A DNA stretch of 37,370 bases from Intrasporangium_A sp039812505 (GCF_039812505.1 NZ_JBDIAQ010000019.1:1-37370); one strand, 5' to 3'. Counted from the first letter of the stretch, positions 1 to 8,832 are shown. Numbers and translations: made by a program. Notes: generated by a model from the sequence alone, not told the origin.

Positions 1-18
1 CAAGGGTGGTCGCGACAC

Positions 19-24
19 TACTGT
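19..24 (+). promoter_or_regulatory. -10 hexamer of ald, leaderless arrangement
   Basis: TACTGT fits the TAnnnT -10 pattern and ends 7 nt before the ATG at 32, so transcription would begin at or next to the start codon. The -35 region would fall at or beyond the left edge of the window. The GGGAGG at 25-30 lies only 1 nt from the ATG, too close to act as a normal ribosome binding site, which also favours leaderless initiation. Confidence 0.5.
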
Positions 25-31
25 GGGAGGC

Positions 32-1147
32 ATGAAGGTGGGCATCCCGCGCGAGGTCAAGGACAACGAGTTCCGGGTGGCGATCACCCCGGCGGGGGTG
101 ACCGAGCTGGTGGCCCACGGTCACGAGGTCGTGCTCGAGCAGGGCGCCGGGGCCGGCTCGGCGATCACCGACGACGACTACCGGGCCGCCGGGGCCGTGC
201 TCGTCCCGCGAGCCGACCAGGTCTGGGACTCGGCCGAGCTGCTGCTCAAGGTCAAGGAGCCGGTGCCCGACGAGTACGGCTACCTGCACGAGGGGCAGAC
301 CGTCTTCACCTACCTGCACCTCGCGGCCAACCGCACCCTGACCGAGGAGCTGATGCGCCGCCGGGTCACCGCCATCGGCTACGAGACGGTCGAGCTGCCC
401 GACGGGACGCTCCCGCTGCTCGCCCCGATGTCCGAGGTGGCCGGGCGGCTGGCCCCACAGGTCGGGGCCGAGGCGCTGCTGCGCGCCAACGGCGGCCGCG
501 GCATCCTGCTCGGCGGGGTGTCCGGCGTGTACGCCGCCAAGGTCGTCGTCATCGGTGCCGGCGTCGCGGGCATGAACGCCGCGGCCATCGCGCTCGGGAT
601 GCAGGCGGAGGTGCTCCTGCTCGACAAGGACGTGGCCAAGCTGCGCCACGCCGACTTCGTCTACCAGGGCCACTGTCAGACCGTCACCTCCAACGCCTAC
701 GAGATCGACAACGCCATCGCCGACGCCGACCTGGTCATCGGTGCCGTCCTCGTCCCCGGCGCCCGCACCCCCCGGCTCGTCAGCAACGCGCAGGTCGCCC
801 GGATGCGTCCCGGCTCGGTGCTGGTGGACATCGCGATCGACCAGGGCGGGTGCTTCGAGGACTCCCACCCGACGACCCACACCGACCCCACCTTCCGGGT
901 GCACGACTCGATCTTCTACTGCGTCGCCAACATGCCCGGCGCCGTACCGAACACGAGCACCTACGCGCTGACCAACGTCACGCTGCCGTATGCCGTCGCG
1001 CTCGCCGAGCACGGCTGGCGCGACGCCCTGCGCGCCGACCCCAGCCTCGCGCTCGGCCTGAACACCCACGGCGGTGGCGTCGTCTTCGACGGGGTCGCGG
1101 CGGCCCACGACCTGACCGCGACCCCGCTTGTCGAGGTGCTGTCCTGA
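32..1147 (+). CDS. ald: Alanine dehydrogenase
   Basis: A 371-residue protein of the full family length, catalysing NAD-dependent reversible oxidative deamination of L-alanine to pyruvate and ammonia in the cytoplasm. With the ATG at 32 as residue 1, the family's key residues fall at their usual numbers: Arg15, Lys75 (KVKEP), His96 (YLHLAA), Met133, Asp198 and Asp270 (DIAIDQGG). The Rossmann glycine motif GAGVAG is at 175-180. An in-frame GTG at 23 would add three residues, but the numbering match and the -10-like TACTGT at 19-24 support the ATG. The stop codon overlaps the proposed CTG start of xerD, so the two genes are probably co-transcribed. Ald links amino-acid catabolism with redox balance in actinobacteria, but nothing in this window shows its regulator. 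Confidence 0.97.
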   Translation: MKVGIPREVKDNEFRVAITPAGVTELVAHGHEVVLEQGAGAGSAITDDDYRAAGAVLVPRADQVWDSAELLLKVKEPVPDEYGYLHEGQTVFTYLHLAANRTLTEELMRRRVTAIGYETVELPDGTLPLLAPMSEVAGRLAPQVGAEALLRANGGRGILLGGVSGVYAAKVVVIGAGVAGMNAAAIALGMQAEVLLLDKDVAKLRHADFVYQGHCQTVTSNAYEIDNAIADADLVIGAVLVPGARTPRLVSNAQVARMRPGSVLVDIAIDQGGCFEDSHPTTHTDPTFRVHDSIFYCVANMPGAVPNTSTYALTNVTLPYAVALAEHGWRDALRADPSLALGLNTHGGGVVFDGVAAAHDLTATPLVEVLS

Positions 1148-2088
1148 CCCCGACCGGACCACCGCCGGCCACTTCGCTCGAACAGGCCGTCAGGGCCTTC
1201 CTGGACCACGTCCGGGTCGAGCGCGGGGCAGCGGCCAACACGCTCGTGGCGTACCGTCGCGACCTCGGGCGCTACGGCGCCTTCCTCGCGGCCAGGGGCG
1301 TGACCGAGCCGGGGGCCGTACGGGAGGCCGACGTCACCGACTTCCTCGCCGACCTGCGGCTGGGCGGCCCGGACCGGCCGCCCCTGGCGGTCTCGTCCGC
1401 GGCGCGCACCCTCGTCGCCGTCCGTGGCCTGCACCGGTTCCTCGCCCTCGAAGGGGTCACCGGCGCCGACCCGGCCGCCCAGGTCGCACCACCGAGTCCG
1501 CCGTCCCGCCTGCCGAAGGCGATCCCCGTGGAGGCCGTCGAGCGCCTCCTGTCGGCAGCCTCCGTCGGCGACCCGCCGCTGTCCCTGCGTGACCGGGCGC
1601 TGCTCGAGCTGCTCTACGGCGCCGGGGCGCGCATCAGCGAGGCCGTCGGCCTGGACGTGGACGACCTCGACCTCGAGGGGCGTGCCGTCCGCCTGCTCGG
1701 CAAGGGGTCCAAGGAGCGGGTGGTGCCCATCGGCCGGTATGCCGCCGAGTCCCTGGGTGCCTACCTGACCCGGGCCCGCCCGGCCCTGGCGGCCGCGGGC
1801 CGGTCCGGTCCGGCGCTGTTCCTCGGCCGGCGCGGCGCCCGGCTCTCGCGCCAGTCGGCGTGGCTGGTGCTGCAGGCGGTGGCGGAGCGGGCGGGCCTGC
1901 GCGAGCACGTCTCGCCGCACACGCTGCGACACTCGTTCGCCACGCACCTGCTCGACGGGGGAGCGGACGTGCGCGTCGTGCAGGAGCTGCTCGGGCACGC
2001 GTCGGTCACCACCACGCAGCTCTACACGATGGTCTCGGTGCACCGGCTGCGCGAGGTCTACGCCGAGGCCCACCCACGGGCGCGCTGA
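1144..2088 (+). CDS. xerD: Tyrosine recombinase XerD, apparent CTG start
   Basis: A 314-residue site-specific tyrosine recombinase that, with XerC, resolves chromosome dimers at dif. Residues 11-105 form the SAM-like N-terminal DNA-binding domain and residues 125-305 the catalytic domain. The catalytic set is complete: Arg163 (GARISE), Lys187 (GKGSK), His259 and Arg262 (SPHTLRHS), His285 (LLGHAS) and nucleophile Tyr294 (QLYTMV). There is no ATG, GTG or TTG in frame near the expected N terminus; the nearest upstream ATG, at 850, lies deep in ald and would add about 98 residues with no resemblance to the family. CTG at 1144 gives a normal length, overlaps the ald stop by 4 nt (CTGA), and is preceded by GAGGTG at 1133-1138 with 5-nt spacing. 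The protein identity is secure; the start is an inference. Confidence 0.93.
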   Translation: MTPTGPPPATSLEQAVRAFLDHVRVERGAAANTLVAYRRDLGRYGAFLAARGVTEPGAVREADVTDFLADLRLGGPDRPPLAVSSAARTLVAVRGLHRFLALEGVTGADPAAQVAPPSPPSRLPKAIPVEAVERLLSAASVGDPPLSLRDRALLELLYGAGARISEAVGLDVDDLDLEGRAVRLLGKGSKERVVPIGRYAAESLGAYLTRARPALAAAGRSGPALFLGRRGARLSRQSAWLVLQAVAERAGLREHVSPHTLRHSFATHLLDGGADVRVVQELLGHASVTTTQLYTMVSVHRLREVYAEAHPRAR

Positions 2089-2137
2089 TATGGTCGGGCC
2101 TGATCAGCGTGACGCTGACCGGGCAGGACGGAGCGGA

Positions 2138-3076
2138 GTGGACACCAGGGTGAACGAGGAGACCCAGGCGGCGGCGCAGGCCGGCCCCGTCGACGACCTC
2201 ACCGACCTACTCGAGAGCCACCCTCCGTCGGGGCTCGTGGTCGGCCCCACCGGCCGGCCGATGCCACACTTCCCCGAGCCAGCGCCGCTGGACAGCCACG
2301 GCCCCGCGCGCGTCATCGCGATGTGCAACCAGAAGGGGGGCGTCGGCAAGACGACCACGACCATCAACCTCGGCGCCGCCCTGGCCGAGCTGGGGCGCCG
2401 GGTGCTGCTGGTCGACTTCGACCCGCAGGGCGCCCTGTCCGTCGGGCTCGGGGTGCGCACCCACGAGCTCGACCGGACGATCTACAACCTGCTCGTCGAC
2501 GGCGGGCACGACATCCGCGAGGTCATCCAGCGCACCGCCACCGACGACCTCGACATCGTCCCGGCCAACATCGACCTGTCGGCCGCCGAGGTCCAGCTGG
2601 TCAGCGAGGTCGCCCGGGAGCAGGCGCTGGCCCGGGTGCTGCGGCCGGTCGCCGACGACTACGACGTCATCCTCATCGACTGCCAGCCCTCCCTCGGCCT
2701 GCTGACGGTCAACGCCCTGACCGCCTCGCACGGGGTCATCATCCCGCTCGAGTGCGAGTTCTTCGCCATGCGCGGGGTCGCCCTGCTCGTCGAGACGATC
2801 GGCAAGATCACCGACCGGCTCAACCCCCGCCTACGCATCGACGGGATCCTCGCGACCATGTACGACGGGCGCACCCTGCACAGTCGCGAGGTGGTCCGCT
2901 CCGTCGTCGACCACTTCGGCGACCAGGTCTTCCACACCGTCATCAGCCGGACCGTCAAGTTCCCCGACGCGACCCTGGCCGCCGAGCCGATCACGGTGTA
3001 CGCGCCGACCCACGCCGGCGCCGACGCCTACCGGCAGCTCGCCCGCGAGCTCATCGCGCGCGGCGACGCCGCCTGA
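2138..3076 (+). CDS. ParA/Soj-family ATPase upstream of scpAB
   Basis: A 312-residue deviant Walker-type ATPase of the ParA/MinD superfamily. From the GTG at 2138, the Walker A motif KGGVGKTT is at 66-73, switch I with VDFDPQG follows, and Walker B is LIDCQPSLGLL. The 55-residue N-terminal tail is Pro/Gly-rich. No parB gene follows; the next genes are scpA and scpB, the arrangement seen in M. tuberculosis (Rv1708-Rv1710). It is therefore the scpAB-associated ParA homologue rather than the origin-proximal parA. It probably acts on the nucleoid with SMC-ScpAB, but its exact role is unsettled. The start could also be the GTG at 2150; 2138 is preferred because GGAG at 2130-2133 lies 4 nt upstream. 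The gap to scpA is 4 nt. Confidence 0.93.
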   Translation: MDTRVNEETQAAAQAGPVDDLTDLLESHPPSGLVVGPTGRPMPHFPEPAPLDSHGPARVIAMCNQKGGVGKTTTTINLGAALAELGRRVLLVDFDPQGALSVGLGVRTHELDRTIYNLLVDGGHDIREVIQRTATDDLDIVPANIDLSAAEVQLVSEVAREQALARVLRPVADDYDVILIDCQPSLGLLTVNALTASHGVIIPLECEFFAMRGVALLVETIGKITDRLNPRLRIDGILATMYDGRTLHSREVVRSVVDHFGDQVFHTVISRTVKFPDATLAAEPITVYAPTHAGADAYRQLARELIARGDAA

Positions 3077-3080
3077 CCCG

Positions 3081-4064
3081 GTGAACGGGCCCGGCCAGGC
3101 CGACCGTCCCCCGGTCGCGGCCCCACCCGTCCCGGCGGGCGGCACGGACCCGTCCGGCCTGACCCCCGGCGGGGTGCTCACCCGGCGGGCCGCGGCGCCG
3201 TTCGAGGTGCACCTCGACGTCTTCCAGGGGCCGTTCGACCTGCTCCTCGGACTCATCGCCAAGCACCGGCTCGACATCACCGAGATCGCGTTGGCCAAGG
3301 TCACCGACGAGTTCGTCGCGCACCTGCGGGCGGCCCGCTCCGGCGAGCCGGAGGCCGGCTGGGACCTCGGGCAGGCCTCCGAGTTCGTCGTCGTCGCGGC
3401 CACCCTGCTCGACCTGAAGGCGGCCCGGCTGCTGCCGCAGCCCGGCCCGGCGGACGAGGAGGACCTGGCCCTCATCGAGGCCCGCGACCTGCTGTTCGCC
3501 CGGCTGCTGCAGTACCGCGCGTACAAGCAGGTCGCGGCGGTCTTCGCCGACCGGATGGCCACGGCCGGCCGGATCACGCCCCGGCAGGCCGGCCTCGAGC
3601 CGCAGTTCGCCGCCCTCCTGCCCGAGCTGGTCATCTCGGTAACCCCCGCGCAGTTCGCCATGGTCGCGGCCCGCGCGCTGGCCCCGAAGCCGGCCCCGAC
3701 GGTCGGGCTCGAGCACCTGCACGCGCCTCGGGTCAGCGTGCGGGAGCAGGCCGCGATCCTCGTCGAGCGGCTGCGCGCGCGCGGACAGGTCTCCTTCCGC
3801 GCCCTGGTCGCCGACGCCGACAGCACCCTGGTCATAGTGGCCCGGTTCCTGGCCCTGCTCGAGCTGTTCAAGCAGGCAGCGATCGCCTTCGAGCAGGCCG
3901 AGGCCCTCGGCGAGCTCGACGTCCGGTGGACCGGCGCGGCCCGCGGCGACGTGGTCATCGCCGACGAGTTCGACCAGACCGAGCCGGCCGCGCCGCGCGA
4001 GCCGGGCCCGGGCGAGCGGCGCAGAGGCGAGCAGCGCAGACCGGAGGAGGAGCAGCATGAGTGA
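3081..4064 (+). CDS. scpA: Segregation and condensation protein A (kleisin)
   Basis: A 327-residue kleisin subunit that bridges the SMC dimer heads in bacterial condensin. The family core begins at about residue 42 with FEVHLDVFQGPFDLLLGLI, which contains the conserved GPFDLLL motif, and continues through helices rich in Leu and Glu to a winged-helix C-terminal segment near 225-290. The first 40 residues are Pro/Gly-rich linker and the last 35 are charged and probably disordered. GTG at 3081 is 4 nt after the parA stop and has no convincing Shine-Dalgarno sequence, which suggests translational coupling. The gene overlaps scpB by 8 nt at its 3' end, in keeping with stoichiometric production of the two subunits. 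Confidence 0.95.
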   Translation: MNGPGQADRPPVAAPPVPAGGTDPSGLTPGGVLTRRAAAPFEVHLDVFQGPFDLLLGLIAKHRLDITEIALAKVTDEFVAHLRAARSGEPEAGWDLGQASEFVVVAATLLDLKAARLLPQPGPADEEDLALIEARDLLFARLLQYRAYKQVAAVFADRMATAGRITPRQAGLEPQFAALLPELVISVTPAQFAMVAARALAPKPAPTVGLEHLHAPRVSVREQAAILVERLRARGQVSFRALVADADSTLVIVARFLALLELFKQAAIAFEQAEALGELDVRWTGAARGDVVIADEFDQTEPAAPREPGPGERRRGEQRRPEEEQHE

Positions 4065-4662
4065 CGAGCAGGGCGACGACGGGCGCGCCACCCTGGACCT
4101 CGACGCCTTCCCGGGGGGTGCCCGGGCGGCCCTCGAGGCGGTCCTGATGGTCGTCGACGAACCGGTCACCGAGCCGGCCCTCGCGGCCGCCCTCGTGCTG
4201 CCGGTCCACGTGGTCCACGAGCACCTCGTGGCCCTCGAGGAGGACTACGCGGCGAGCCGCCGGGGGTTCACGCTGCGCCACGTGGCCGGCGGCTGGCGCG
4301 TCTACAGCCGCGCCGAGTTCGCCCCCGTCGTCGAGCAGTTCCTGCTCGACGGCCGGCAGGCCAGGCTCACCCAGGCCTCCCTCGAGACCCTGGCCGTCAT
4401 CGCCTACCGGCAACCGGTCTCGCGCGGCCGCGTCAGTGCGGTGCGCGGGGTCAACGTCGACGGCGTCGTGCGGACGCTGCTGAACCGTGGCCTGATCGAG
4501 GAGGTCGCCGTCCCCGGCGAGGGCGGCGCCACGCTGTTCCGGACGACCCCCTACTTCCTGCAGCGGATGGGGCTCGGCTCGCTCGACGAGCTGCCCGCGC
4601 TGGCCCCCTTCCTGCCGGACGCCGACGTGATCGAGCAGCTCGCCGAGGAGGGTCAGGCATGA
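4057..4662 (+). CDS. scpB: Segregation and condensation protein B
   Basis: A 201-residue partner of ScpA with two winged-helix domains, together spanning roughly residues 20-185. Family motifs include ALEAVLMVVDEPV near the N terminus and LETLAVIAYRQPVSRGRV in the second half, the most conserved part of ScpB. ScpB dimers bind the middle of ScpA and regulate SMC ATPase activity and loading. The ATG at 4057 sits inside the end of scpA and follows a strong purine-rich ribosome binding site (repeated GGAGGA, 4042-4050). The stop overlaps the rluB start as ATGA. Confidence 0.96.
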   Translation: MSDEQGDDGRATLDLDAFPGGARAALEAVLMVVDEPVTEPALAAALVLPVHVVHEHLVALEEDYAASRRGFTLRHVAGGWRVYSRAEFAPVVEQFLLDGRQARLTQASLETLAVIAYRQPVSRGRVSAVRGVNVDGVVRTLLNRGLIEEVAVPGEGGATLFRTTPYFLQRMGLGSLDELPALAPFLPDADVIEQLAEEGQA

Positions 4663-5522
4663 AGGAGCACCACTCGCGCTCGCCGCGCAGACCACGCGGA
4701 TCGGAGCCGGGGCGGGACCCGGCCCGCGGCCGCGGGCCACGTCCCCGCCCCGGCGGGGGGCGCGCAGACGGCGTCCCGGTCGTGGACGTCCACGACCCCG
4801 GCGGGGTGCGGCTGCAGAAGCTGCTCGCCGCGGCCGGCATCGGGTCGCGTCGCGTCTGCGAGCACCTCATCGCCGAGGGACGCGTCGAGGTCGACGGGCA
4901 GGTGGTCACCGAGCTCGGCGTGCGCATCGACCCGAAGCGGCAGGTCGTGCACGTCGACGGCGACCGGGTCAACCTGGACGAGGAACGGGTCTACCTCGCG
5001 TTCAACAAGCCCAAGGGGGTCGTGACGACGATGAGCGACGAGCTCGGGCGTCCCTCCATCACCGACTACCTGGGCAACCGCGGCGACCGGCTCTTCCACG
5101 TCGGCCGGCTCGACGCCGACACCGAGGGCCTGCTGCTGCTGACCAACGACGGCGACCTCGCCCACCGGCTCCAGCACCCGGCCTACGGGGTGGCCAAGAC
5201 CTACCTGGCCCAGATCCAGGGGCCGGTCCCGCGCGACCTCGGCCGACGCCTCCGGGAGGGCATCGAGCTCGAGGACGGCCCGGCCGCCGTCGACTCGTTC
5301 CGGGTCGTGGACTCGCGGCCCGGCAAGGCCCTCGTCGAGCTCGTCCTGCACGAGGGGCGCAAGCACGTGGTGCGCCGGATGCTCGCCGCGACCGGGCACC
5401 CCGTCCAGTCCCTCGTGCGCACCGAGGTCGGACCGATCCGGCTGGCCGACCTGCGCTCCGGGCGCACCCGACGGCTCGGGCGGGCCGAGGTCGCGGCACT
5501 GTACAAGGCGGCCGGGCTGTGA
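4659..5522 (+). CDS. rluB: 23S rRNA pseudouridine synthase, RluB/RsuA family
   Basis: A 287-residue RsuA/RluB-type pseudouridine synthase. An S4 RNA-binding domain lies at about 48-95 (VRLQKLLAAAGIGSRR start), followed by the catalytic domain with FNKPKGVV and the active-site motif GRLDADTEGLLLL, whose first Asp is the nucleophile. The C-terminal motif HEGRKHVVRRM is typical of the group. The first 45 residues are Arg/Pro/Gly-rich, a common extension in actinobacterial homologues that may help rRNA binding. By orthology (M. tuberculosis Rv1711) it should modify 23S rRNA, but the precise uridine cannot be read from sequence. GAGGAGGG at 4645-4652 is the ribosome binding site; the gene is coupled to scpB and overlaps tyrA by 4 nt. 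Confidence 0.93.
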   Translation: MKEHHSRSPRRPRGSEPGRDPARGRGPRPRPGGGRADGVPVVDVHDPGGVRLQKLLAAAGIGSRRVCEHLIAEGRVEVDGQVVTELGVRIDPKRQVVHVDGDRVNLDEERVYLAFNKPKGVVTTMSDELGRPSITDYLGNRGDRLFHVGRLDADTEGLLLLTNDGDLAHRLQHPAYGVAKTYLAQIQGPVPRDLGRRLREGIELEDGPAAVDSFRVVDSRPGKALVELVLHEGRKHVVRRMLAATGHPVQSLVRTEVGPIRLADLRSGRTRRLGRAEVAALYKAAGL

Positions 5523-6601
5523 CCCCCGCGTCGCGCGTACGGATCATCGGGACCGGGCTCATCGGCACGAGCCTGGGCATGGCGCTGACGAGCGCCGGCT
5601 ACGACGTCACCCTGGACGACCCGTCGCCGACCGCGCGGTGGCTGGCCCGCGACCTGCGGGCGGGCCGGATCGACGTCGACGAGGTACCCGACCTCGTCGT
5701 CGTGGCCGCCCCCCCGGACGTCTGCGGGGACGTGATCGTCGCGGCGCTGCGGCGCTGGCCGGAGGCGTTCGTCACCGACGTGGCCTCGGTCAAGGAGATC
5801 ATCCTGCGCGAGGTCCTCGCGGCCGGCGTCGACGTGACCCGGTACGTCGGCTCCCATCCCATGGCCGGCCGGGAACGCTCCGGGACCGCAGCGGCCCGCG
5901 GGGACCTGTTCGACGGGCGCGCCTGGGTCGTGGTCCCGCACGACACGACCGACCCCCGGGCCGTCGAGGCGGTGCGGGCGATCGCGACCGCGGTCGGTGC
6001 GGCGGTCCGGGTCATGCCGGCCGCCGAGCACGACGCGGCGGTCGCGACGGTCTCGCACCTGCCGCAGCTGACCGCGAGCCTGGTGGCCGCCAGCCTGCGG
6101 GAGCTTCCCGAGCACGCGGTCGGGCTGGCCGGCCAGGGTCTGCGCGACGTGACCCGCATCGCCGCCAGCGACCCGCGGCTCTGGACCCAGATCCTCTACG
6201 GCAACGCACCCGCGCTGCTGCAGGTGCTGCGCGAGGTGCAGGACCAGGTGGCGCAGGTGGTCGATGCCCTGGAGCGGATCGTCGCCGGGCGCAGCGAGGG
6301 CTCCCTGGGCACGATCAGCCGGATCCTCGAGGCCGGCAACCTCGGCCACGCCCGGATCCCCGGCAAGCACGGTGCCCCCCCGGCGGCATATGAGGTCGTG
6401 TCCGTCCTCGTGCCCGACGAGCCGGGCTCGCTCGGCAGGCTGTTCGCCGACCTCGGCGACGCCGGCATCAACCTCGAGGACCTCCAGCTCGAGCACGGTA
6501 TCGGACAGGCCGTCGGCATCGCCTACCTGTCCGTCGTGCCGGCGTCGGTCGAACCGCTGCTCGAGACGCTCGAACGACAGGGATGGCGGGTGCACCAGTG
6601 A
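5519..6601 (+). CDS. tyrA: Prephenate dehydrogenase with C-terminal ACT domain
   Basis: A 360-residue NAD-dependent prephenate (or arogenate) dehydrogenase for tyrosine biosynthesis. The Rossmann motif GTGLIGTSLG is at 11-20, the catalytic region contains VGSHPMAGRERSG with the family's active-site His, and SHLPQL follows. A short linker leads to an ACT domain at about 290-355 (VLVPDEPGSLGRLF), the usual site for feedback control by aromatic amino acids. GTG at 5519 overlaps the rluB stop (GTGA). The position between rluB and cmk is frequent in actinobacteria. Choice between prephenate and arogenate as substrate cannot be made from sequence alone. Confidence 0.94.
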   Translation: MTPASRVRIIGTGLIGTSLGMALTSAGYDVTLDDPSPTARWLARDLRAGRIDVDEVPDLVVVAAPPDVCGDVIVAALRRWPEAFVTDVASVKEIILREVLAAGVDVTRYVGSHPMAGRERSGTAAARGDLFDGRAWVVVPHDTTDPRAVEAVRAIATAVGAAVRVMPAAEHDAAVATVSHLPQLTASLVAASLRELPEHAVGLAGQGLRDVTRIAASDPRLWTQILYGNAPALLQVLREVQDQVAQVVDALERIVAGRSEGSLGTISRILEAGNLGHARIPGKHGAPPAAYEVVSVLVPDEPGSLGRLFADLGDAGINLEDLQLEHGIGQAVGIAYLSVVPASVEPLLETLERQGWRVHQ

Positions 6602-6627
6602 GCGCGAGCGCCACCCGGACGGGCCAG

Positions 6628-6633
6628 TAGGCT
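6628..6633 (+). promoter_or_regulatory. -10 hexamer for cmk, leaderless
   Basis: TAGGCT matches TAnnnT and is separated from the cmk ATG at 6641 by 7 nt, placing the predicted transcription start at the start codon. There is no Shine-Dalgarno sequence in the tyrA-cmk gap. No good -35 hexamer is visible. Confidence 0.5.
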
Positions 6634-6640
6634 GGCGCCC

Positions 6641-7348
6641 ATGCCTGCTGTCCCCGACACGCCGCTGTCCGGATTCGTCATCGCGATCGACGGCCCGTCC
6701 GGGTCGGGCAAGTCGAGCGTCTCCCGGCAGGTCGCCCGCACCCTGGGCCTCGGCTTCCTCGACACCGGCGCGATGTACCGGTCCGCGACGTGGTGGTGCC
6801 TCCACCAGGGCGTCGACCTCGACGACGCGGCAGCCGTCGTGGCCGCGACCCGCGAGCTGCCCCTGACCATCGGGACCGACCCGGACGCGCCGGCGGTCCA
6901 CGTCGGGGACCATGACGTCACCGCCGCCATCCGCGAGACCCGCATCACCGAACAGGTCTCAAAGGTCGCCACGATCATCCCGGTGCGCGAGATCCTGCGG
7001 CAGCTGCAGCGCCGCCTCATCTCCGCGGCCGGTGCGGCCAAGGGCGGCGTCGTCGCCGAGGGGCGCGACATCACCACGGTCGTCGTGCCGGATGCCCCCG
7101 TCCGCATCCTGCTCACCGCCTCCGCGGAGGCCAGGCTGGCCCGCCGGTCGCGCGAGCTGCACGGCGCGGCCGACGCCGCATCCGTCGCCGCAACCCGCAC
7201 CCAGATCATCGAACGCGACCGCACCGACTCGACCGTGTCGCAGTTCACCGTCGCGGCCGACGGCGTCACGACGCTGGACACCACCGACCTCGACTTCGAG
7301 CAGTCCGTGGGCGCGGTCCTGCAGCTCGTCGCCGACGCGCGCCGGTGA
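6641..7348 (+). CDS. cmk: Cytidylate kinase
   Basis: A 235-residue (d)CMP kinase that phosphorylates CMP and dCMP with ATP for nucleotide supply. The P-loop GPSGSGKSS is at 18-26, the family motif FLDTGAMYRS follows near residue 43, and the lid and NMP-binding region contains AEGRDITTVV with the conserved GRD. The C-terminal part has the IIERDRTDS segment typical of Cmk. The start has no Shine-Dalgarno sequence but a -10-like TAGGCT 7 nt upstream, so a leaderless transcript is likely in addition to any read-through from tyrA. The end overlaps der by 4 nt (GTGA), a gene pair conserved across actinobacteria. Confidence 0.97.
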   Translation: MPAVPDTPLSGFVIAIDGPSGSGKSSVSRQVARTLGLGFLDTGAMYRSATWWCLHQGVDLDDAAAVVAATRELPLTIGTDPDAPAVHVGDHDVTAAIRETRITEQVSKVATIIPVREILRQLQRRLISAAGAAKGGVVAEGRDITTVVVPDAPVRILLTASAEARLARRSRELHGAADAASVAATRTQIIERDRTDSTVSQFTVAADGVTTLDTTDLDFEQSVGAVLQLVADARR

Positions 7349-8832
7349 CCGACGAGACGAGCCGTCCGGCGGACGGCCCCGGCCCGCCTGACGACACCGC
7401 CGTCGAGCGGGCCCTGCGCGCCGGCCTGCTCGAGTTCGACCTGAGTCCCGAGGACCGGGCCCTGCTCGACGCCGAGGCGGTCGCCGGGGCGGGCGCCGGC
7501 CCGGCCGGGCCCCTGCCCGTCGTCGCCGTCGTGGGCCGGCCCAACGTCGGCAAGTCGAGCCTGGTCAACCGCGTGCTGCGACGCCGGGAAGCGGTGGTCG
7601 AGGACGTTCCCGGCGTGACGCGCGACCGGGTCTCCTACGAGGCCGAGTGGGCCGGGCGGCACTTCATGCTGGTCGACACCGGTGGCTGGGTGGCCGATGC
7701 CACCGGGATCCACCTGCGGGTCGCCGAGCAGGCCGAGATCGCCATCGAGCTCGCCGACGTGGTCGTGTTCGTCGTGGACGCGACGGTCGGCGCGACCGAC
7801 GACGACGAGGCGGTCGTCCGGCTGCTGCGCCGGTCCGGCAAGCCCGTGGTCCTGGTGGCCAACAAGGTGGACGACGAGCGCGGCGAGGCAGACGCGGCCA
7901 GGCTGTGGAACCTCGGGCTCGGGCAGCCGTGGCCGGTCTCGGCCCTGCACGGGCGGGGGAGCGGCGACGCGCTCGACGCCGTCCTCGAGGTCCTGCCCGA
8001 GGTCTCGGCGCACGGTGCCCTCGCCCCGGGTGGTCCCCGTCGGGTGGCGCTGCTCGGCCGCCCGAACGTGGGCAAGTCGAGCCTGCTGAACAAGCTGGCC
8101 GGCACGGACCGGGTCGTTGTCGACACCGTCGCCGGCACCACCCGCGACCCGGTTGACGAGCTGGTCGAGCTCGGCGGGCGCACCTGGCGCTTCGTGGACA
8201 CGGCGGGGATCCGACGACGCGCCCACCAGGCCCGGGGGGCCGAGTTCTACGCCGCCCTGCGAACCCAGGCCGCGCTCGAGAAGGCCGAGGTGGCCATCGT
8301 CCTGATCGACGCCGAGGCGCCGATCGCCGAGCAGGACGTCCGCGTCGTCCAGCAGGTCATCGACGCCGGCCGGGCGCTGGTGGTGGCCTACAACAAGTGG
8401 GACACCCTCGACGAGGAGCGGCGCTACTACCTCGAGCGCGAGATCGACAAGGAGCTCGTCCAGATCCCGTGGGCCCCGCGCGTCAACGTCTCCGCCCGCA
8501 CCGGGCGCCACCTCGACCGGCTCGTCCCGGCGCTCGAGACCGCGCTCGACTCGTGGGACCGGCGCGTGCCCACCTCCCGGCTCAACGCGTTCCTCGGCGC
8601 GGTCGTCGCCGCCCACCCGCACCCGGTCCGCGGTGGACGGCAGCCGCGCATCCTGTTCGCCACCCAGGCCTCGACCCGGCCGCCGCGCTTCGTCGTCTTC
8701 GCCTCCGGCTTCATCGAGGCCGGTTACCGCCGTTTCCTCGAGCGCCGGCTGCGCGAGGAGTTCGGCTTCGAGGGCAGCCCGATCGAGCTGTCGGTGCGGG
8801 TGCGCGAGAAGCGCCGTCGCCAGGGCCGCTGA
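7345..8832 (+). CDS. der: Ribosome biogenesis GTPase Der (EngA)
   Basis: A 495-residue tandem GTPase needed for 50S subunit maturation. The first G domain starts with GRPNVGKSS at about 64-72 and has DTGGW (G3) and NKVD (G4). The second starts with GRPNVGKSS near 239 and has DTAGI (G3) and NKWD (G4). A KH-like domain occupies the last 110 residues. A 60-residue N-terminal extension, rich in Asp, Pro and Ala, precedes the first G domain; such extensions are common in actinobacterial Der. GTG at 7345 overlaps the cmk stop. This gene ends the continuous plus-strand block. Confidence 0.97.
   Translation: MTDETSRPADGPGPPDDTAVERALRAGLLEFDLSPEDRALLDAEAVAGAGAGPAGPLPVVAVVGRPNVGKSSLVNRVLRRREAVVEDVPGVTRDRVSYEAEWAGRHFMLVDTGGWVADATGIHLRVAEQAEIAIELADVVVFVVDATVGATDDDEAVVRLLRRSGKPVVLVANKVDDERGEADAARLWNLGLGQPWPVSALHGRGSGDALDAVLEVLPEVSAHGALAPGGPRRVALLGRPNVGKSSLLNKLAGTDRVVVDTVAGTTRDPVDELVELGGRTWRFVDTAGIRRRAHQARGAEFYAALRTQAALEKAEVAIVLIDAEAPIAEQDVRVVQQVIDAGRALVVAYNKWDTLDEERRYYLEREIDKELVQIPWAPRVNVSARTGRHLDRLVPALETALDSWDRRVPTSRLNAFLGAVVAAHPHPVRGGRQPRILFATQASTRPPRFVVFASGFIEAGYRRFLERRLREEFGFEGSPIELSVRVREKRRRQGR

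Noticed and set aside
850..1143. N-terminal extension of XerD from an upstream ATG
   Set aside because: It would overlap ald by nearly 300 nt and the residues are Arg-rich and unlike any XerD.
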